From: an uncultured Pelagibacteraceae bacterium
GTDB lineage: Bacteria > Pseudomonadota > Alphaproteobacteria > Pelagibacterales > AG-422-B15
NCBI GenBank assembly: GCA_902619105.1
Contig: CACNCV010000003.1
Coordinates: forward strand, 1-64,000
Direction: 5' to 3'
Length of the DNA stretch: 64,000 bases
How positions within the stretch are numbered: position 1 is the stretch's first letter; each line of letters starts with the position of its first letter. This document shows positions 49,613 through 60,033 of the stretch, piece by piece. The translations under genes and the position numbers were made by a program. Under the pieces are notes generated by a model. That model saw only the letters and a list, made by a program, of their open reading frames with translations. It was not told the origin of the DNA and did not search any database.

Positions 49613-52294
49613 ATGTTGCAAAAAATAGAAAATTGGTTCTTTAAATTTCGCCTACCGGTTCTTTTGAGTTTTGTTCTTCTCACTTTAATTATGGGATATT
49701 TTGCAGTTCAGATAAGAATGGACGCAGGATTCTATAAACAACTCCCAAGTAATCACACATTTGTAAAAACTTACTATGAGTATCAAGATGATCTAAGTGG
49801 AACCAATAGTATTACTGTTGCATTAAGAACAACAGATGGCGACATATTCAATCAAGAATATTTTACAAAATTATTTGAGCTTAATCAGACGATTAGATAT
49901 TTACCAGGTGTAAATCAGGGCTCAATGCAATCATTATGGACACCAAATGTGAAAGTGATGCGTGTAACTGAAGAAGGCTTTGAAAGTACTGAGGTAATTC
50001 CTGGAAATTTAACTCCAGAAAAATTAAATGAAGCAGAAATAAATAAGATTAAAGAAAGAATACTAACTGGTGGTCATGTAGGCAGTATCGTATCTAATGA
50101 TTTTACATCTTCTCTGATTAAAGTTGAGTTAACAGAGTTTAATCGGAAAACAGGTGAGAGATTAGATTATCTTCAATTGGGACAAGATATTGAGGTTATA
50201 AGAGACGAATTTGAAAAAGGTGATTATCGAGTTGAAATAATTGGCTTTGCGAAAATGATTTCAGATATAGCAAGTGAGGCTTACAATGTAGTAATATTCT
50301 TCGGACTTGCATTCTTACTTACTGTACTTGCTGTTTACTGGTACTCTAGATCTTGGACACTTACATTCCTTCCACTCATTTGCTCATTAACGTCTTTAAT
50401 TTGGCAGTTTGGAATGTTAAAGATCCTAGGGTTTGGACTAGACCCTCTTGCAATTCTTGTACCTTTCTTAGTATTTGCAATAGGAGTATCTCATGGAATA
50501 CAACAAGTTAACCAAATTACAAAAGAAGTAATAGAGGGCCAAACAGCAGAATACGCAGCTAGGGCATCGTTTTCAAGATTATTAGTGCCTGGAACAATGG
50601 CTTTAGTTACAGATTTAGTTGGTTTTGGAACTTTGATTTTACTTCCGATAGGTATGATACAGGAATTAGGAATAACCGCATCGATAGGCGTTGCATTTAA
50701 AATAATTACAAACCTTGTTATGCTTCCACTGGCCGCTTCTTATGCAAGATATAACAAAAGTTTTGCAACAAGAGCCCAAGCAGCAATAACTTATAGACAA
50801 AACTTAATGGGCTTTTTTGGTTTGCTTGCTAGACCTAAACCTGCTGTTATTACCTTGTCTGTAAGCGCATTGCTTTTTGCAGGGGCAACTTATCTAGCGA
50901 GTGAAAGACATGTAGGAGACTTACACGCCGGTGCACCGGAATTGAGACCCGAAGCTAGATATAATAAAGATATTAACGAAATAACTAAAAGGTACGCTGT
51001 GACCACTGACGTTCTAGTCGTTATTGCTGAAACTGGTGCAACAGGAGGAATAAACCCCTGTAGATCAGATTACATAATGGAAGCGCAGGACAACTTACAT
51101 TGGTATTTAGAAAACATTCCAGGCGTTACAAAAGTAATTTCTTTATCAAGTGTAGCAAAAAGAGCTTTGAGTGGATACGCGGAAGGTAACTTAAAATGGA
51201 CTTATCTTCCAAGGAATGAAAGAGCACTTGCATTTGCTACAAGTGTGGTTGACCCATCAACGGGGCTTATAAATGAAGCCTGTTCGATAATGCCTATATA
51301 TGTTTTTACAGAAGACCATAAAGCCACAACAATTAGTCGATTAGTAGAAATTCTCGAAGAATATAACAAAAAATTTAGAGACTCAGATGAGACTTTAACT
51401 TTTAGAGTTTTAATTGAAAAGCCAGCAGAAGGCACTGAAATAATCCCTGATGCCAGTTTTGTTGGAAGTAATGAACTACCCGTTGAAGATTTAGGTGTTG
51501 CAAATCCTGTAATTTTTACTGATGATGAATTTACTGATTTTAGTTACGAAAAGGGCTTTAATTCAAGAAACTTATGGACCACAAATTTGGTAGCTTACTA
51601 TCGTGACATTGACTCATATGATGCAAAAACTGATTTTAGGGTTAGTGATATAAAACAATCTGAAATAGTTTTTAAAGAATTTTTTCAAGAAAATCCAGAA
51701 TACTCTCATATTCTCTTTGACACAGATGAAATCAAATACAGGTTGGCAAGCGGAACAGTAGGAATTCAACATGCAACAAATCAAGTTATTGAAGAAGGGG
51801 AATTACCTATGATGATAGCTGTGTATATCGTGATTATAATTCTTGTCTTTGCTACTTACTTAGACTGGAGAGCAACTATTTGCTGTACCGTTCCTCTAAC
51901 CTTTGCAACAATGCTAGGGTATGCGTTTATGGACTTAGCTCAAATTGGCCTTAAGGTTTCAACCTTACCAGTTATGGTTTTGGCCGTTGGCGTTGGAGTA
52001 GACTATGCTTTTTATATATACAATAGATTAAATATGAGAATGAAAGAAGGTCTTGGTATTACAGAGGCATTTGAGCATACTTTTGCAAATACAGGTGCTG
52101 CAGTAGTATTTACTGCTATTACTCTAGCAATCGGTGTTTCAACATGGTCATTCTCTGCACTAAAATTTCAGGCAGATATGGGATCATTACTTACCTTTAT
52201 GTTTATAATAAATATGGTTTGTGCGATGACGACATTACCTGCTCTAGCTGTTGTACTTGATAAATTATTTCCAAGAAAAAAAATTAATTCTTAG
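49613..52294 (+). CDS. RND/MmpL-family exporter
   Basis: An 893-residue inner-membrane transporter. It has one N-terminal membrane segment (about residues 13-32), a large periplasmic loop, five more segments beginning near residue 220 (VVIFFGLAFLLTVLAVYWYS), a second loop (about 430-725), and a final group of segments including LPVMVLAVGVGVDYAFYIYN, the MMPL-type repeat (matching LAILVPFLVFAIGVSHG in the first half). Members move lipids or hydrophobic compounds; the closest type I recall is the RND exporter found with DUF1302/DUF1329 genes in other proteobacteria, but those are not here. It overlaps the convergent ABC ATPase gene by 11 bp. Confidence 0.88.
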   Translation: MLQKIENWFFKFRLPVLLSFVLLTLIMGYFAVQIRMDAGFYKQLPSNHTFVKTYYEYQDDLSGTNSITVALRTTDGDIFNQEYFTKLFELNQTIRYLPGVNQGSMQSLWTPNVKVMRVTEEGFESTEVIPGNLTPEKLNEAEINKIKERILTGGHVGSIVSNDFTSSLIKVELTEFNRKTGERLDYLQLGQDIEVIRDEFEKGDYRVEIIGFAKMISDIASEAYNVVIFFGLAFLLTVLAVYWYSRSWTLTFLPLICSLTSLIWQFGMLKILGFGLDPLAILVPFLVFAIGVSHGIQQVNQITKEVIEGQTAEYAARASFSRLLVPGTMALVTDLVGFGTLILLPIGMIQELGITASIGVAFKIITNLVMLPLAASYARYNKSFATRAQAAITYRQNLMGFFGLLARPKPAVITLSVSALLFAGATYLASERHVGDLHAGAPELRPEARYNKDINEITKRYAVTTDVLVVIAETGATGGINPCRSDYIMEAQDNLHWYLENIPGVTKVISLSSVAKRALSGYAEGNLKWTYLPRNERALAFATSVVDPSTGLINEACSIMPIYVFTEDHKATTISRLVEILEEYNKKFRDSDETLTFRVLIEKPAEGTEIIPDASFVGSNELPVEDLGVANPVIFTDDEFTDFSYEKGFNSRNLWTTNLVAYYRDIDSYDAKTDFRVSDIKQSEIVFKEFFQENPEYSHILFDTDEIKYRLASGTVGIQHATNQVIEEGELPMMIAVYIVIIILVFATYLDWRATICCTVPLTFATMLGYAFMDLAQIGLKVSTLPVMVLAVGVGVDYAFYIYNRLNMRMKEGLGITEAFEHTFANTGAAVVFTAITLAIGVSTWSFSALKFQADMGSLLTFMFIINMVCAMTTLPALAVVLDKLFPRKKINS

Positions 52295-53213
52295 TTAATT
52301 TAAGAAATACGTCTTCAAGCTTAGTCTCATTTATATTTAAATCTTTAATTTGAATATTAGATAACCGCAATGCGTCTAAAATTTTATTGATTCTAATTTC
52401 ACTAGGCTTGTAATTAATTATTAGAGTGCCATTTTTTAGTTCACATTCTAAATTTAATCCAATTATTGGCTCTAGATTCGGATTTTCATCATCTAATGAA
52501 ATAATTATTTGTTTTCTGTCAATTAATGATTTTATATTTGATGTCGTATTCTTTGTTATTAAATTACCACCATCTATTATTGCAATTTCATTACATAACT
52601 CTTCTGCTTCATGTAAATAATGGGTTGTAATGATAATTGTTTTACCTTCACCATTTAATTTATTTATATTAGCCCATAAATTTGCTCTAAGCTCAACGTC
52701 TACACCTGCTGTTGGTTCATCAAGAATTAATATTTCAGGATTATGAACCATTGCTTTAGCTATCAGTAATCTTCTTCTCATTCCTCCTGATAATGTTCTA
52801 GCGTATGCGTGTGATTTATCTTCTAGTGCAAGAAGTTTTAATATGTCATCAGTCCTTCTTTTATTTTTTGGAACCCCAAATAAACCAGCCTGAATTTCTA
52901 ATAACTCATATGGAGTAAAGAAAGGATCGATATTTAACTCTTGAGGAACGATGCCCATTAATTTTTTCACATCTTTTAACTTTTCATCATGGCTCATGCC
53001 GAATATGTCTATGTGCCCAGATGTCTTTCTTACCAGATCAGCTAAAATATTAATAAATGTTGATTTACCCGCACCATTAGGTCCTAGCAATCCAAATATC
53101 GAGCCTTTCTTTACTTGAAGGGAGATATTATTCAGAGCTACTTTTTCATTTTTAGATCCTACGCCGTAAATTTTATTTAAATCTCTCACTGATATTGCGA
53201 CATCGCTTGACAT
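52284..53213 (-). CDS. ABC transporter ATP-binding protein (ABC-2 / YadG-like)
   Basis: A 309-residue ATPase with Walker A (GLLGPNGAGKSTFIN), signature (LSGGMRRRLLIAKA), Walker B (ILILDEPTAGVD) and switch His (ITTHYL). The C-terminal 75 or so residues form the extra domain of drug- and polysaccharide-type ABC-2 ATPases. The integral membrane partner is not next to it: the upstream gene is a small zinc-finger protein on the other strand and the downstream gene is an RND exporter. The permease must be encoded elsewhere in the genome. Confidence 0.92.
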   Translation of the reverse strand: MSSDVAISVRDLNKIYGVGSKNEKVALNNISLQVKKGSIFGLLGPNGAGKSTFINILADLVRKTSGHIDIFGMSHDEKLKDVKKLMGIVPQELNIDPFFTPYELLEIQAGLFGVPKNKRRTDDILKLLALEDKSHAYARTLSGGMRRRLLIAKAMVHNPEILILDEPTAGVDVELRANLWANINKLNGEGKTIIITTHYLHEAEELCNEIAIIDGGNLITKNTTSNIKSLIDRKQIIISLDDENPNLEPIIGLNLECELKNGTLIINYKPSEIRINKILDALRLSNIQIKDLNINETKLEDVFLKLTKN

Positions 53214-53275
53214 AAAAAAATAATAAATATTAGAATTAATAGTTTTTCAAAGTAATTTCTTGTATCATTCTGATT

Positions 53276-53452
53276 ATGAATTCTCCAGAAATAAAAAGCG
53301 CACAAAATAAAGATATTGAATATGTTAATTCGAAAAAATTAAGCTGCGCTGGAGTTGAAGGTCCATTAGGTCACCCAAAAGTATACCTTGATATGGGAGA
53401 TGATAATAAGATCGTTTGTCCGTATTGTAGTAAACTATTTATACTTAAATAA
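53276..53452 (+). CDS. CHCC-type zinc-finger protein (NDUFS6-like)
   Basis: A 58-residue protein with ligands Cys24, His33, Cys48 and Cys51 (SCAGVEGPLGHPKVYLDMGD and VCPYCSKLF), the C-H-C-C pattern of the zf-CHCC family that includes the complex I accessory subunit NDUFS6. In alphaproteobacteria the family occurs as a short stand-alone protein, and a link with respiratory complex I is plausible but not shown here. It begins 62 bp after the divergent ABC gene start, and the polA ATG follows its stop codon directly, so the two are coupled. Confidence 0.88.
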   Translation: MNSPEIKSAQNKDIEYVNSKKLSCAGVEGPLGHPKVYLDMGDDNKIVCPYCSKLFILK

Positions 53453-56269
53453 ATGGCTGATAGAAATCACCTATTTTTGGTTGATGGGTCAGGATATATT
53501 TTTAGAGCATATTATGCATTGCCACCACTATATCGAAAAAGTGATGGGCTGCCAACCGGAGCAGTGAATGGTTTTTGTAATATGCTTTATAAATTAATTG
53601 AAGATACTGACAAAAAAATTAGCCCAACACATCTAGCAGTAATTTTTGACAGTGCCAGAAAAACTTTTAGAAATGATATTTACAAAGAATATAAAGCTAA
53701 TAGAGGTGATCCACCAGAGGACTTAATACCACAATTTAAAATAATAAAGGATGCTGTGAAAGCTTTTGGCATACCATCAATTGAATTAAGTGGTTATGAA
53801 GCAGACGATATTATTGCAACATATGCATCACTCGCAGAAAATAAAAAGTGGAGTGTATCTATAGTTTCTTCCGATAAAGATCTTATGCAAATTGTTTCAA
53901 ATCAGGTGAAATTAATCGATACAATGAAAAATAAAACAATTGGCCCGAATGAAGTCCTAGAAAAGTTTGGTGTTGGTCCAAAAAATGTTATTGATGTTCA
54001 AGCACTGGCTGGTGATAGTTCTGACAATGTACCAGGTGCACCAGGTATTGGAATTAAAACTGCAGCGCAGCTTATAAATGAATTTCAGAGTATTGAAAAT
54101 CTTTTGGAAAACTATGAGGAAATCAAACAGCAAAAGCGCAGAGAAACAATCAGGGATAGTAGGAAAAATATCCTTATAAGCAAAGAATTAGTTACATTGA
54201 AAAAGGATGTAAACAATATTCCAGCTCTCGATAATTTAGTTAAAAAAGAAATTTCTGTTGAGACTTTAGTTCCTTTTTTAGATGAGCTGGAGTTAAAGAA
54301 GTTATCTGAAAGGATAAGAAAAAAAAATCCAAATATAAAAATTACATCCAAAAAGCTAATAAGCACCAAAAAACTAAAAAATATAAATGAGCAAATTGAA
54401 AAACCAGATGGTAATTTTACAAAATCGGTCGAAATTTCTAATTTCAAATCTTCTTACAATTTAATAAATGATGAAAAAAAACTTAAAAAGCTGGTTAGCG
54501 AAATCTATGATGTGGGTGAATTTGTATATGATGTTGAAACAGACTCGCTCAATATAATCGAGGCTAATCTAGTTGGCGTTTCTTTTTGTTTTAACCAGAA
54601 AATTGCCTACTACATTCCTGTGCAACATGTTGACCATGATGAAAAGAAAATTCAAAGCCAAATATCTCTCAAAAGTTTTCTATCAATAATTGCCCCTTTA
54701 ATGAAAGATGAGTCCATAATTAAAATAGGCCACAATATTAAATATGATAATTCAATTTTAAATAAATATGGAGTTGAAGTAAGGGGTTTTCACGATACCA
54801 TGTTAATGTCTTATGTTCTCGATGCAGGCGTCAATCGGCATAATATGGATGAATTAGCCAATATTCATTTAAACAGAGAAACAATTAAATTTAAAGATAT
54901 AGTTGGCAGTGGTAAATCACAGATTACTTTTGACAAAGTAAAAATTGATGATGCACTAAATTATGCAGCTGAGGATGCAGAAATAACTTACAAATTATAT
55001 TTGTTTTTAAAAAAAAGAGTTCAACAAGAGAAAGGTAATTATATTTATACCAACATTGAAAGAGAACTAATTAATCCGATCCAATCAATGGAAACAAATG
55101 GAATTAAAGTTGATAAGAAATATCTAAATGATTTATCATTTCAATTCTCACAAAGAATAGAGAAACTTGAAAAAAAAATATACAAGGAAACAGGTTCAAA
55201 TTTTAATATTGGCTCTCCAAAACAATTATCTGAAATCTTATTTGATAAATTAAAACTTAAGCCACCTAAAAAAACCAAAACTGGTGAAAAATCTACAGGT
55301 ATTGAAGTTTTAGAAGACCTTGCATATGAAGGAAATAAAGTTGCTGATACAATTATTCAGTGGCGACAAATCTCTAAATTAAAGAATACATATACAGATG
55401 CACTTCAAAACCATATTGTAGAAAAAACTGGCAGAATACATACATCATTTGCTATGGCTTCAACTAATACAGGAAGACTGGCATCATCAGATCCAAACCT
55501 ACAAAATATTCCGATAAGAACTGAGGAAGGGAAATCAATTAGAAAGGCCTTTATACCCGATCAAGGCTATGTGATGTTTGCTGCCGATTATAGTCAAATT
55601 GAACTAAGAGTTCTCGCACATATGGCTGACGTGGCACAACTAAAGGAAGCGTTTATAAATAATGAAGATATACATCAAATTACTGCCTCAGAAATTTTCA
55701 ATGTAAAACTAAAAGAAGTAGATAACGAATTAAGAAGAAAAGCCAAAGCAGTTAACTTTGGAATCATATATGGGATCTCAGCCTATGGACTTGCAAAACA
55801 GCTTTCAATATCAAATTATGAAGCAGGGGATTTTATAAAAAAATATTTTCAAAAATTTTCAGGAATCAAGGAATTTATGGATCATACGAAGGAGTTTTGT
55901 AGAAATAACGGTTATGTTGAGACGATTTGTGGCAGAAAATGCTTTTTTCCAAGAATTAAGGACAAAAATTTTGCTCTTAGATCTTTTCAAGAAAGAGCAG
56001 CAATAAATGCACCAATTCAGGGTACTGCAGCTGATATTATTAAATTAGCCATGATTAAAATAAATGGTAAAATTAAAAATTCAAATGATTGTAAAATGCT
56101 TTTACAGGTTCATGATGAATTAATTTTTGAAATAAAAAAAAGTAAATTAGACCACTTTAAAAAAATTATTATAGAAGAAATGGAAAATGCATTAATGCCC
56201 AAATTTGATTTTTCTGTACCTTTAGTAGTTGACCATAACCATGCTCTAAATTGGAGTGATGCTCATTAA
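53453..56269 (+). CDS. polA: DNA polymerase I
   Basis: A 938-residue enzyme with all three domains. The 5' nuclease covers roughly residues 1-290 (LFLVDGSGYIFRAYYAL; SGYEADDIIATYAS; GDSSDNVPGAPGIG). The 3'-5' exonuclease appears active, with Asp360-x-Glu362 (YDVETDSL). The polymerase has SQIELRVLAHMA, RRKAKAVNFGIIYG and the C-terminal QVHDELIFEI. The length is typical of proteobacterial PolA (928 in E. coli). It starts directly after the zinc-finger stop, and its TAA overlaps the next ATG by 1 bp. Confidence 0.97.
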   Translation: MADRNHLFLVDGSGYIFRAYYALPPLYRKSDGLPTGAVNGFCNMLYKLIEDTDKKISPTHLAVIFDSARKTFRNDIYKEYKANRGDPPEDLIPQFKIIKDAVKAFGIPSIELSGYEADDIIATYASLAENKKWSVSIVSSDKDLMQIVSNQVKLIDTMKNKTIGPNEVLEKFGVGPKNVIDVQALAGDSSDNVPGAPGIGIKTAAQLINEFQSIENLLENYEEIKQQKRRETIRDSRKNILISKELVTLKKDVNNIPALDNLVKKEISVETLVPFLDELELKKLSERIRKKNPNIKITSKKLISTKKLKNINEQIEKPDGNFTKSVEISNFKSSYNLINDEKKLKKLVSEIYDVGEFVYDVETDSLNIIEANLVGVSFCFNQKIAYYIPVQHVDHDEKKIQSQISLKSFLSIIAPLMKDESIIKIGHNIKYDNSILNKYGVEVRGFHDTMLMSYVLDAGVNRHNMDELANIHLNRETIKFKDIVGSGKSQITFDKVKIDDALNYAAEDAEITYKLYLFLKKRVQQEKGNYIYTNIERELINPIQSMETNGIKVDKKYLNDLSFQFSQRIEKLEKKIYKETGSNFNIGSPKQLSEILFDKLKLKPPKKTKTGEKSTGIEVLEDLAYEGNKVADTIIQWRQISKLKNTYTDALQNHIVEKTGRIHTSFAMASTNTGRLASSDPNLQNIPIRTEEGKSIRKAFIPDQGYVMFAADYSQIELRVLAHMADVAQLKEAFINNEDIHQITASEIFNVKLKEVDNELRRKAKAVNFGIIYGISAYGLAKQLSISNYEAGDFIKKYFQKFSGIKEFMDHTKEFCRNNGYVETICGRKCFFPRIKDKNFALRSFQERAAINAPIQGTAADIIKLAMIKINGKIKNSNDCKMLLQVHDELIFEIKKSKLDHFKKIIIEEMENALMPKFDFSVPLVVDHNHALNWSDAH

Positions 56270-57054
56270 TGTCAGATGTAATTGTTCTTGTTACTGGAGG
56301 TTTTGATCCAATTCACAGTGGGCACATAGCATATCTAAAGGATGCAAAAAAATTAGGGGATAAACTTATTGTAGGAGTCAATTCTGATCAATGGTTGGTA
56401 CAAAAAAAAGGAAGTCCTTTCCTTCCAATCGAGGAAAGAATTGAAATAGTATCAAATTTATCTGTAGTGGATAAAGCTATTGAATTTACTGATGATGAAT
56501 TAAATTCAGCTTCAGGCGCAATTCAAAAAGTAATAGATCAATATCCAGATAATAAAATAATTTTTGCAAATGGAGGGGATAGAACCTCAGATAATATTCC
56601 TGAGATGGAAAAATTTAAAAATAATAAAAATGTAGAATTTGAATTTGGTGTTGGAGGAGATTTTAAAAAGAATTCATCTAGTTGGATATTAAAAAATTGG
56701 CAAGGACCACTTGAATACAGACCATGGGGCTGGTTTAGAGTAATTGATGATAGTGATGATCATAAAATAAAGGAAATACAAGTAAATCCAAATTCAAGAC
56801 TTAGTTATCAGTCACATGCCAAAAGATCTGAAGTATGGACAGTAATTAAGGGTGATGCAACTGTATTGATTGAAGACAGAGAGCATCATTTAAAAGTAAA
56901 TAATTCAATTTTTATTCCGGTAGGTAGCAAACATCGATTGGAAAACAATACTGACTCACCACTAAATATAATTGAAGTTCAGACAGGCACATATTTTGGT
57001 GAGGACGATATTGTCAGATATGAAGACGATTATGATAGAAAATTAAACAAATGA
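56269..57054 (+). CDS. Nucleotidyltransferase fused to a mannose-6-phosphate-isomerase-type cupin
   Basis: A 261-residue fusion. Residues 1-145 are a cytidylyltransferase-like domain with the nucleotide-binding motif HSGH (residues 16-19, in GGFDPIHSGHIAYL) and KNSSSWILKN in the place of the ISSTxxR motif; the closest known type is RfaE2/TagD. Residues 147-258 are a ManC-type sugar-isomerase cupin (RPWGWFRVIDD; QSHAKRSEVWTVIKGDA; KHRLENNTDSPLNIIEVQTG), with His183, Glu188 and His222 as likely metal ligands. It might activate a sugar or polyol phosphate for an envelope glycan. No other surface-sugar genes are nearby. It overlaps polA by 1 bp and the MFS gene by 4 bp. Confidence 0.85.
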   Translation: MSDVIVLVTGGFDPIHSGHIAYLKDAKKLGDKLIVGVNSDQWLVQKKGSPFLPIEERIEIVSNLSVVDKAIEFTDDELNSASGAIQKVIDQYPDNKIIFANGGDRTSDNIPEMEKFKNNKNVEFEFGVGGDFKKNSSSWILKNWQGPLEYRPWGWFRVIDDSDDHKIKEIQVNPNSRLSYQSHAKRSEVWTVIKGDATVLIEDREHHLKVNNSIFIPVGSKHRLENNTDSPLNIIEVQTGTYFGEDDIVRYEDDYDRKLNK

Positions 57055-58319
57055 GTAAGCTTCCTGCAAATAAATATTTAGCTTTCTTTCTACTTCTTAA
57101 TATCTTTAATTTTGTAGATAGAAATTTATTAATGGCTTTTGCCAATGAAATAAAAAGTGATTTTAATCTTTCAAATGTTGAATGGGGTCTTTTAACAGGT
57201 GTTTATTTTCTTTTTTTCTACTCGATATTTGGAATTTTTATGGGAGTTCTTGGGGACAAATTTAATAGAATGAAAATTATTGCATTAGGTGTCTTTTTGT
57301 GGAGTTTAATGACTGCATTCACGGGTATCGCAAAAAGCTTTGTTCATTTGGTAATTGCAAGGGCCTTAATTGGCATTGGTGAGTCAGCACTAACTCCAAA
57401 TGCAGTCTCAATGCTTTCTGATTTATTCCCACAAAATAAAAGAGCGACAGCATCAGCTATTTATTACCTAGGTATTCCACTTGGTGTTGGAGTTGGTTTA
57501 ATTATAGCCTCGGTCTTTGGACCTATATTTGGATGGAGAACAGTTTTCATAACATTAGGTTTAATAGGTATAGTTCTGGCAATCATAACCTATTTTCTTG
57601 CTGTGCCTAAAAGAGGAGAACAAGAAAACATACAAAATGAAAATGAAAACAGTTTATCTACTAAAGAAATAATCTCAAAAACTCTTGAAACATTTTCAAA
57701 TTCAAAATCAATCATATTTCTAATTGTTGGCGGTATTTTTATGCATATACCACTTGGTACTGGCAATTTTGAACTTCTTTGGGCTGTCAATGAGAGAGGT
57801 TTTACAAGTTCATCTTATAACCTACTATTTGGAACCTTTTTTATTGTAGGTGGAACGTTTGGTGCTGTAGTAGGTGGTGTTATAACAGATAAGTTTGGCC
57901 CAAAATTTGAGGGCGGTGCAATGACTGTTCTTACGATTTCATATTTAATATTAACTCCGCTAACTATAAGTTACAGATTTATTGAGCCAAGTGGTTTATT
58001 TTTTTATTTCACGTTATTTTTTATATCTGTGAATGTTACATTTTGGGTAGGGCCAATATTTGCAGCTATGCAAACACTTACTCCATACAAAGTAAGATCC
58101 ACCATGTTGGCAGTATTTATCTTAGGTGTAAATATCATTGGTATGGGATTGGGAAGCTTCGTCACAGGGTATCTTGCAGATTATGTGTTTAATAATACAG
58201 CCTCACCATATACTTGGTCTTTAGTTGCTGTAGGAGCAACAGGAACTGTATCAATACTTTGTTTTTATATTGCTAGTTTTAATTATAAAAAAGACGCAGA
58301 ACTTGCTATGCAGACTTAA
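57051..58319 (+). CDS. MFS transporter (spinster-like)
   Basis: A 422-residue protein with about 12 membrane segments. The MFS motif A lies after segment 2 ([16 protein letters not shown]), and the early segment [31 protein letters not shown] is of the type seen in spinster/phthalate-permease-like transporters. The second-half motif is [16 protein letters not shown]. The substrate is unknown: organic acids, sugars and sphingolipid-like molecules occur in related groups. It begins 4 bp inside the fusion gene, so the two could be one unit. The stop shares TTAA with the convergent pckA gene. Confidence 0.9.
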   Translation: MSKLPANKYLAFFLLLNIFNFVDRNLLMAFANEIKSDFNLSNVEWGLLTGVYFLFFYSIFGIFMGVLGDKFNRMKIIALGVFLWSLMTAFTGIAKSFVHLVIARALIGIGESALTPNAVSMLSDLFPQNKRATASAIYYLGIPLGVGVGLIIASVFGPIFGWRTVFITLGLIGIVLAIITYFLAVPKRGEQENIQNENENSLSTKEIISKTLETFSNSKSIIFLIVGGIFMHIPLGTGNFELLWAVNERGFTSSSYNLLFGTFFIVGGTFGAVVGGVITDKFGPKFEGGAMTVLTISYLILTPLTISYRFIEPSGLFFYFTLFFISVNVTFWVGPIFAAMQTLTPYKVRSTMLAVFILGVNIIGMGLGSFVTGYLADYVFNNTASPYTWSLVAVGATGTVSILCFYIASFNYKKDAELAMQT

Positions 58320-59896
58320 ATCTGAGAAGGTCCTGAATTTATTATTTTCTCTTCAACATCAGACTCGAACTTTACAAAATTGTCTATGAACATGTTTACT
58401 AACTTTTTTGCTTGTAAATCATATTCAGATGAATCAGCCCATGTGCTTCTTGGATCTAAGACGCTTCCATTAATTCCATTAACTTCTAATGGCACGAAAA
58501 ACCCGAAATTGTCATCCTTTCTCATTTCTACGTTAGAAAGCTCACCAGATAATGCAGCATCTAATAACCTTCGAGTATTTTTTATAGATATTCTTTTACC
58601 CACACCGTAAACACCACCGGACCAACCTGTATTTACTAGCCAACAGTCTACATTATGTTTAGAAATCTTTTCTTTGAGCAAGTTGCCATATTCTATTGGA
58701 TTTCTTGGCATAAAGGGAGCCCCAAAACATGTAGAAAATGTTGCTTGTGGTTCATTTGAAAGTCCAATTTCTGTTCCAGCAACCTTAGCTGTATAACCCG
58801 ATAGAAAATGATACATAGCTTGATCAGGTGACAGTTTTGCGATTGGAGGCAACACACCAAAAGCATCAGCTGTTAACATAATTATATTTTTTGGATGATT
58901 TGCTTTACCTGATTTTATTACGCCAGGAATATAGTCTAATGGATATGCCCCTCTTGTATTTTCTGTAAGAGAATTATCGTCAAGATCTAAAAGGCCATTT
59001 TCTTTCATTACCACATTTTCTATGACAGTTCCCTTCATTTGAGTAGTTTGATATATTTCAGGCTCAGCTTCTTCTGACAAACGAATAAGTTTCGCATAGC
59101 ATCCTCCCTCAAAATTAAAAAGACCATCGTCAGACCAGCCATGTTCATCATCACCTAATAGAGATCTCTTTGGATCAGCACTTAACGTTGTTTTACCAGT
59201 TCCAGATAGACCAAAAAAGATTGCTGAGTCGCCATCACTCCCAGTATTAACTGAACAATGCATTGGCATAACTTTTTTTTCTGGCAATAAAAAATTAAGG
59301 AGAGTAAAAACTGATTTTTTTGTCTCTCCAGCATACTCAGTTCCTGAAATTAGAATTACTTTCTCTTTTAAATTTACGATAATAGCTGTTTCACTATTGG
59401 TTCCATGAAATTTAGGATCCATTTTTAAATTTGGAAAATTTATTATTGTAAAGTCAGCTATAAAATTATCAACTTCCTCTGGCGTTGGCCTGACTAAAAG
59501 GTGCCTTGCAAACAGACCATGCCATGCGTATTCAGTAATTATTGTAACTTTTAAAGAATGACTTCTATCTGCTCCACCCATTAAATCATGAGTGTATATC
59601 GATTTACCATTAGCAAATTCTATAAATGAACTAGCTATTTTTTGATAATTTTCCTCAGAGATGGGCACATTGGTATCACCCCAGTGGATTTTACCTTTAT
59701 TATCATCTTCCTTTACAAAAAACTTGTCATTTGCCGAACGTCCTGTGTGTTTTCCTGTTTCGACAACTAACGCGCCGTGTTTAGACAACTGTCCTTCACC
59801 ATTCTTATGAGATATTTCATATAGCTCCTCAGAACTTAAGTTACGGCTTACTTTAGAAGCATTTTCTATAATTTGATTATTTAGATGATTATTCAT
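58316..59896 (-). CDS. pckA: Phosphoenolpyruvate carboxykinase (ATP)
   Basis: A 526-residue enzyme converting oxaloacetate to phosphoenolpyruvate. It has the kinase loop [14 protein letters not shown], the LLGDDEHGW segment and YDL-type substrate contacts, and the N-terminal [13 protein letters not shown]. The frame is open back to 59920, but the ATG at 59896 ([15 protein letters not shown]) gives the family start. It is divergent from chvI-chvG, an alphaproteobacterial arrangement in which ChvI is known to affect pckA in some species. It signals gluconeogenic growth on organic acids or amino acids, in keeping with MaeB. Confidence 0.96.
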   Translation of the reverse strand: MNNHLNNQIIENASKVSRNLSSEELYEISHKNGEGQLSKHGALVVETGKHTGRSANDKFFVKEDDNKGKIHWGDTNVPISEENYQKIASSFIEFANGKSIYTHDLMGGADRSHSLKVTIITEYAWHGLFARHLLVRPTPEEVDNFIADFTIINFPNLKMDPKFHGTNSETAIIVNLKEKVILISGTEYAGETKKSVFTLLNFLLPEKKVMPMHCSVNTGSDGDSAIFFGLSGTGKTTLSADPKRSLLGDDEHGWSDDGLFNFEGGCYAKLIRLSEEAEPEIYQTTQMKGTVIENVVMKENGLLDLDDNSLTENTRGAYPLDYIPGVIKSGKANHPKNIIMLTADAFGVLPPIAKLSPDQAMYHFLSGYTAKVAGTEIGLSNEPQATFSTCFGAPFMPRNPIEYGNLLKEKISKHNVDCWLVNTGWSGGVYGVGKRISIKNTRRLLDAALSGELSNVEMRKDDNFGFFVPLEVNGINGSVLDPRSTWADSSEYDLQAKKLVNMFIDNFVKFESDVEEKIINSGPSQI

Positions 59897-60033
59897 GATA
59901 TGAGTGTGTGATAAAAACATATAATTACATTTATGTTAAGGGCAAATATTTACAAAGTTAATATACCTGTTAGTTATATTTTTATGATTTTCTGCCATTT
60001 TAATGCCATAACTCATTATTAATAAATAGAAGT

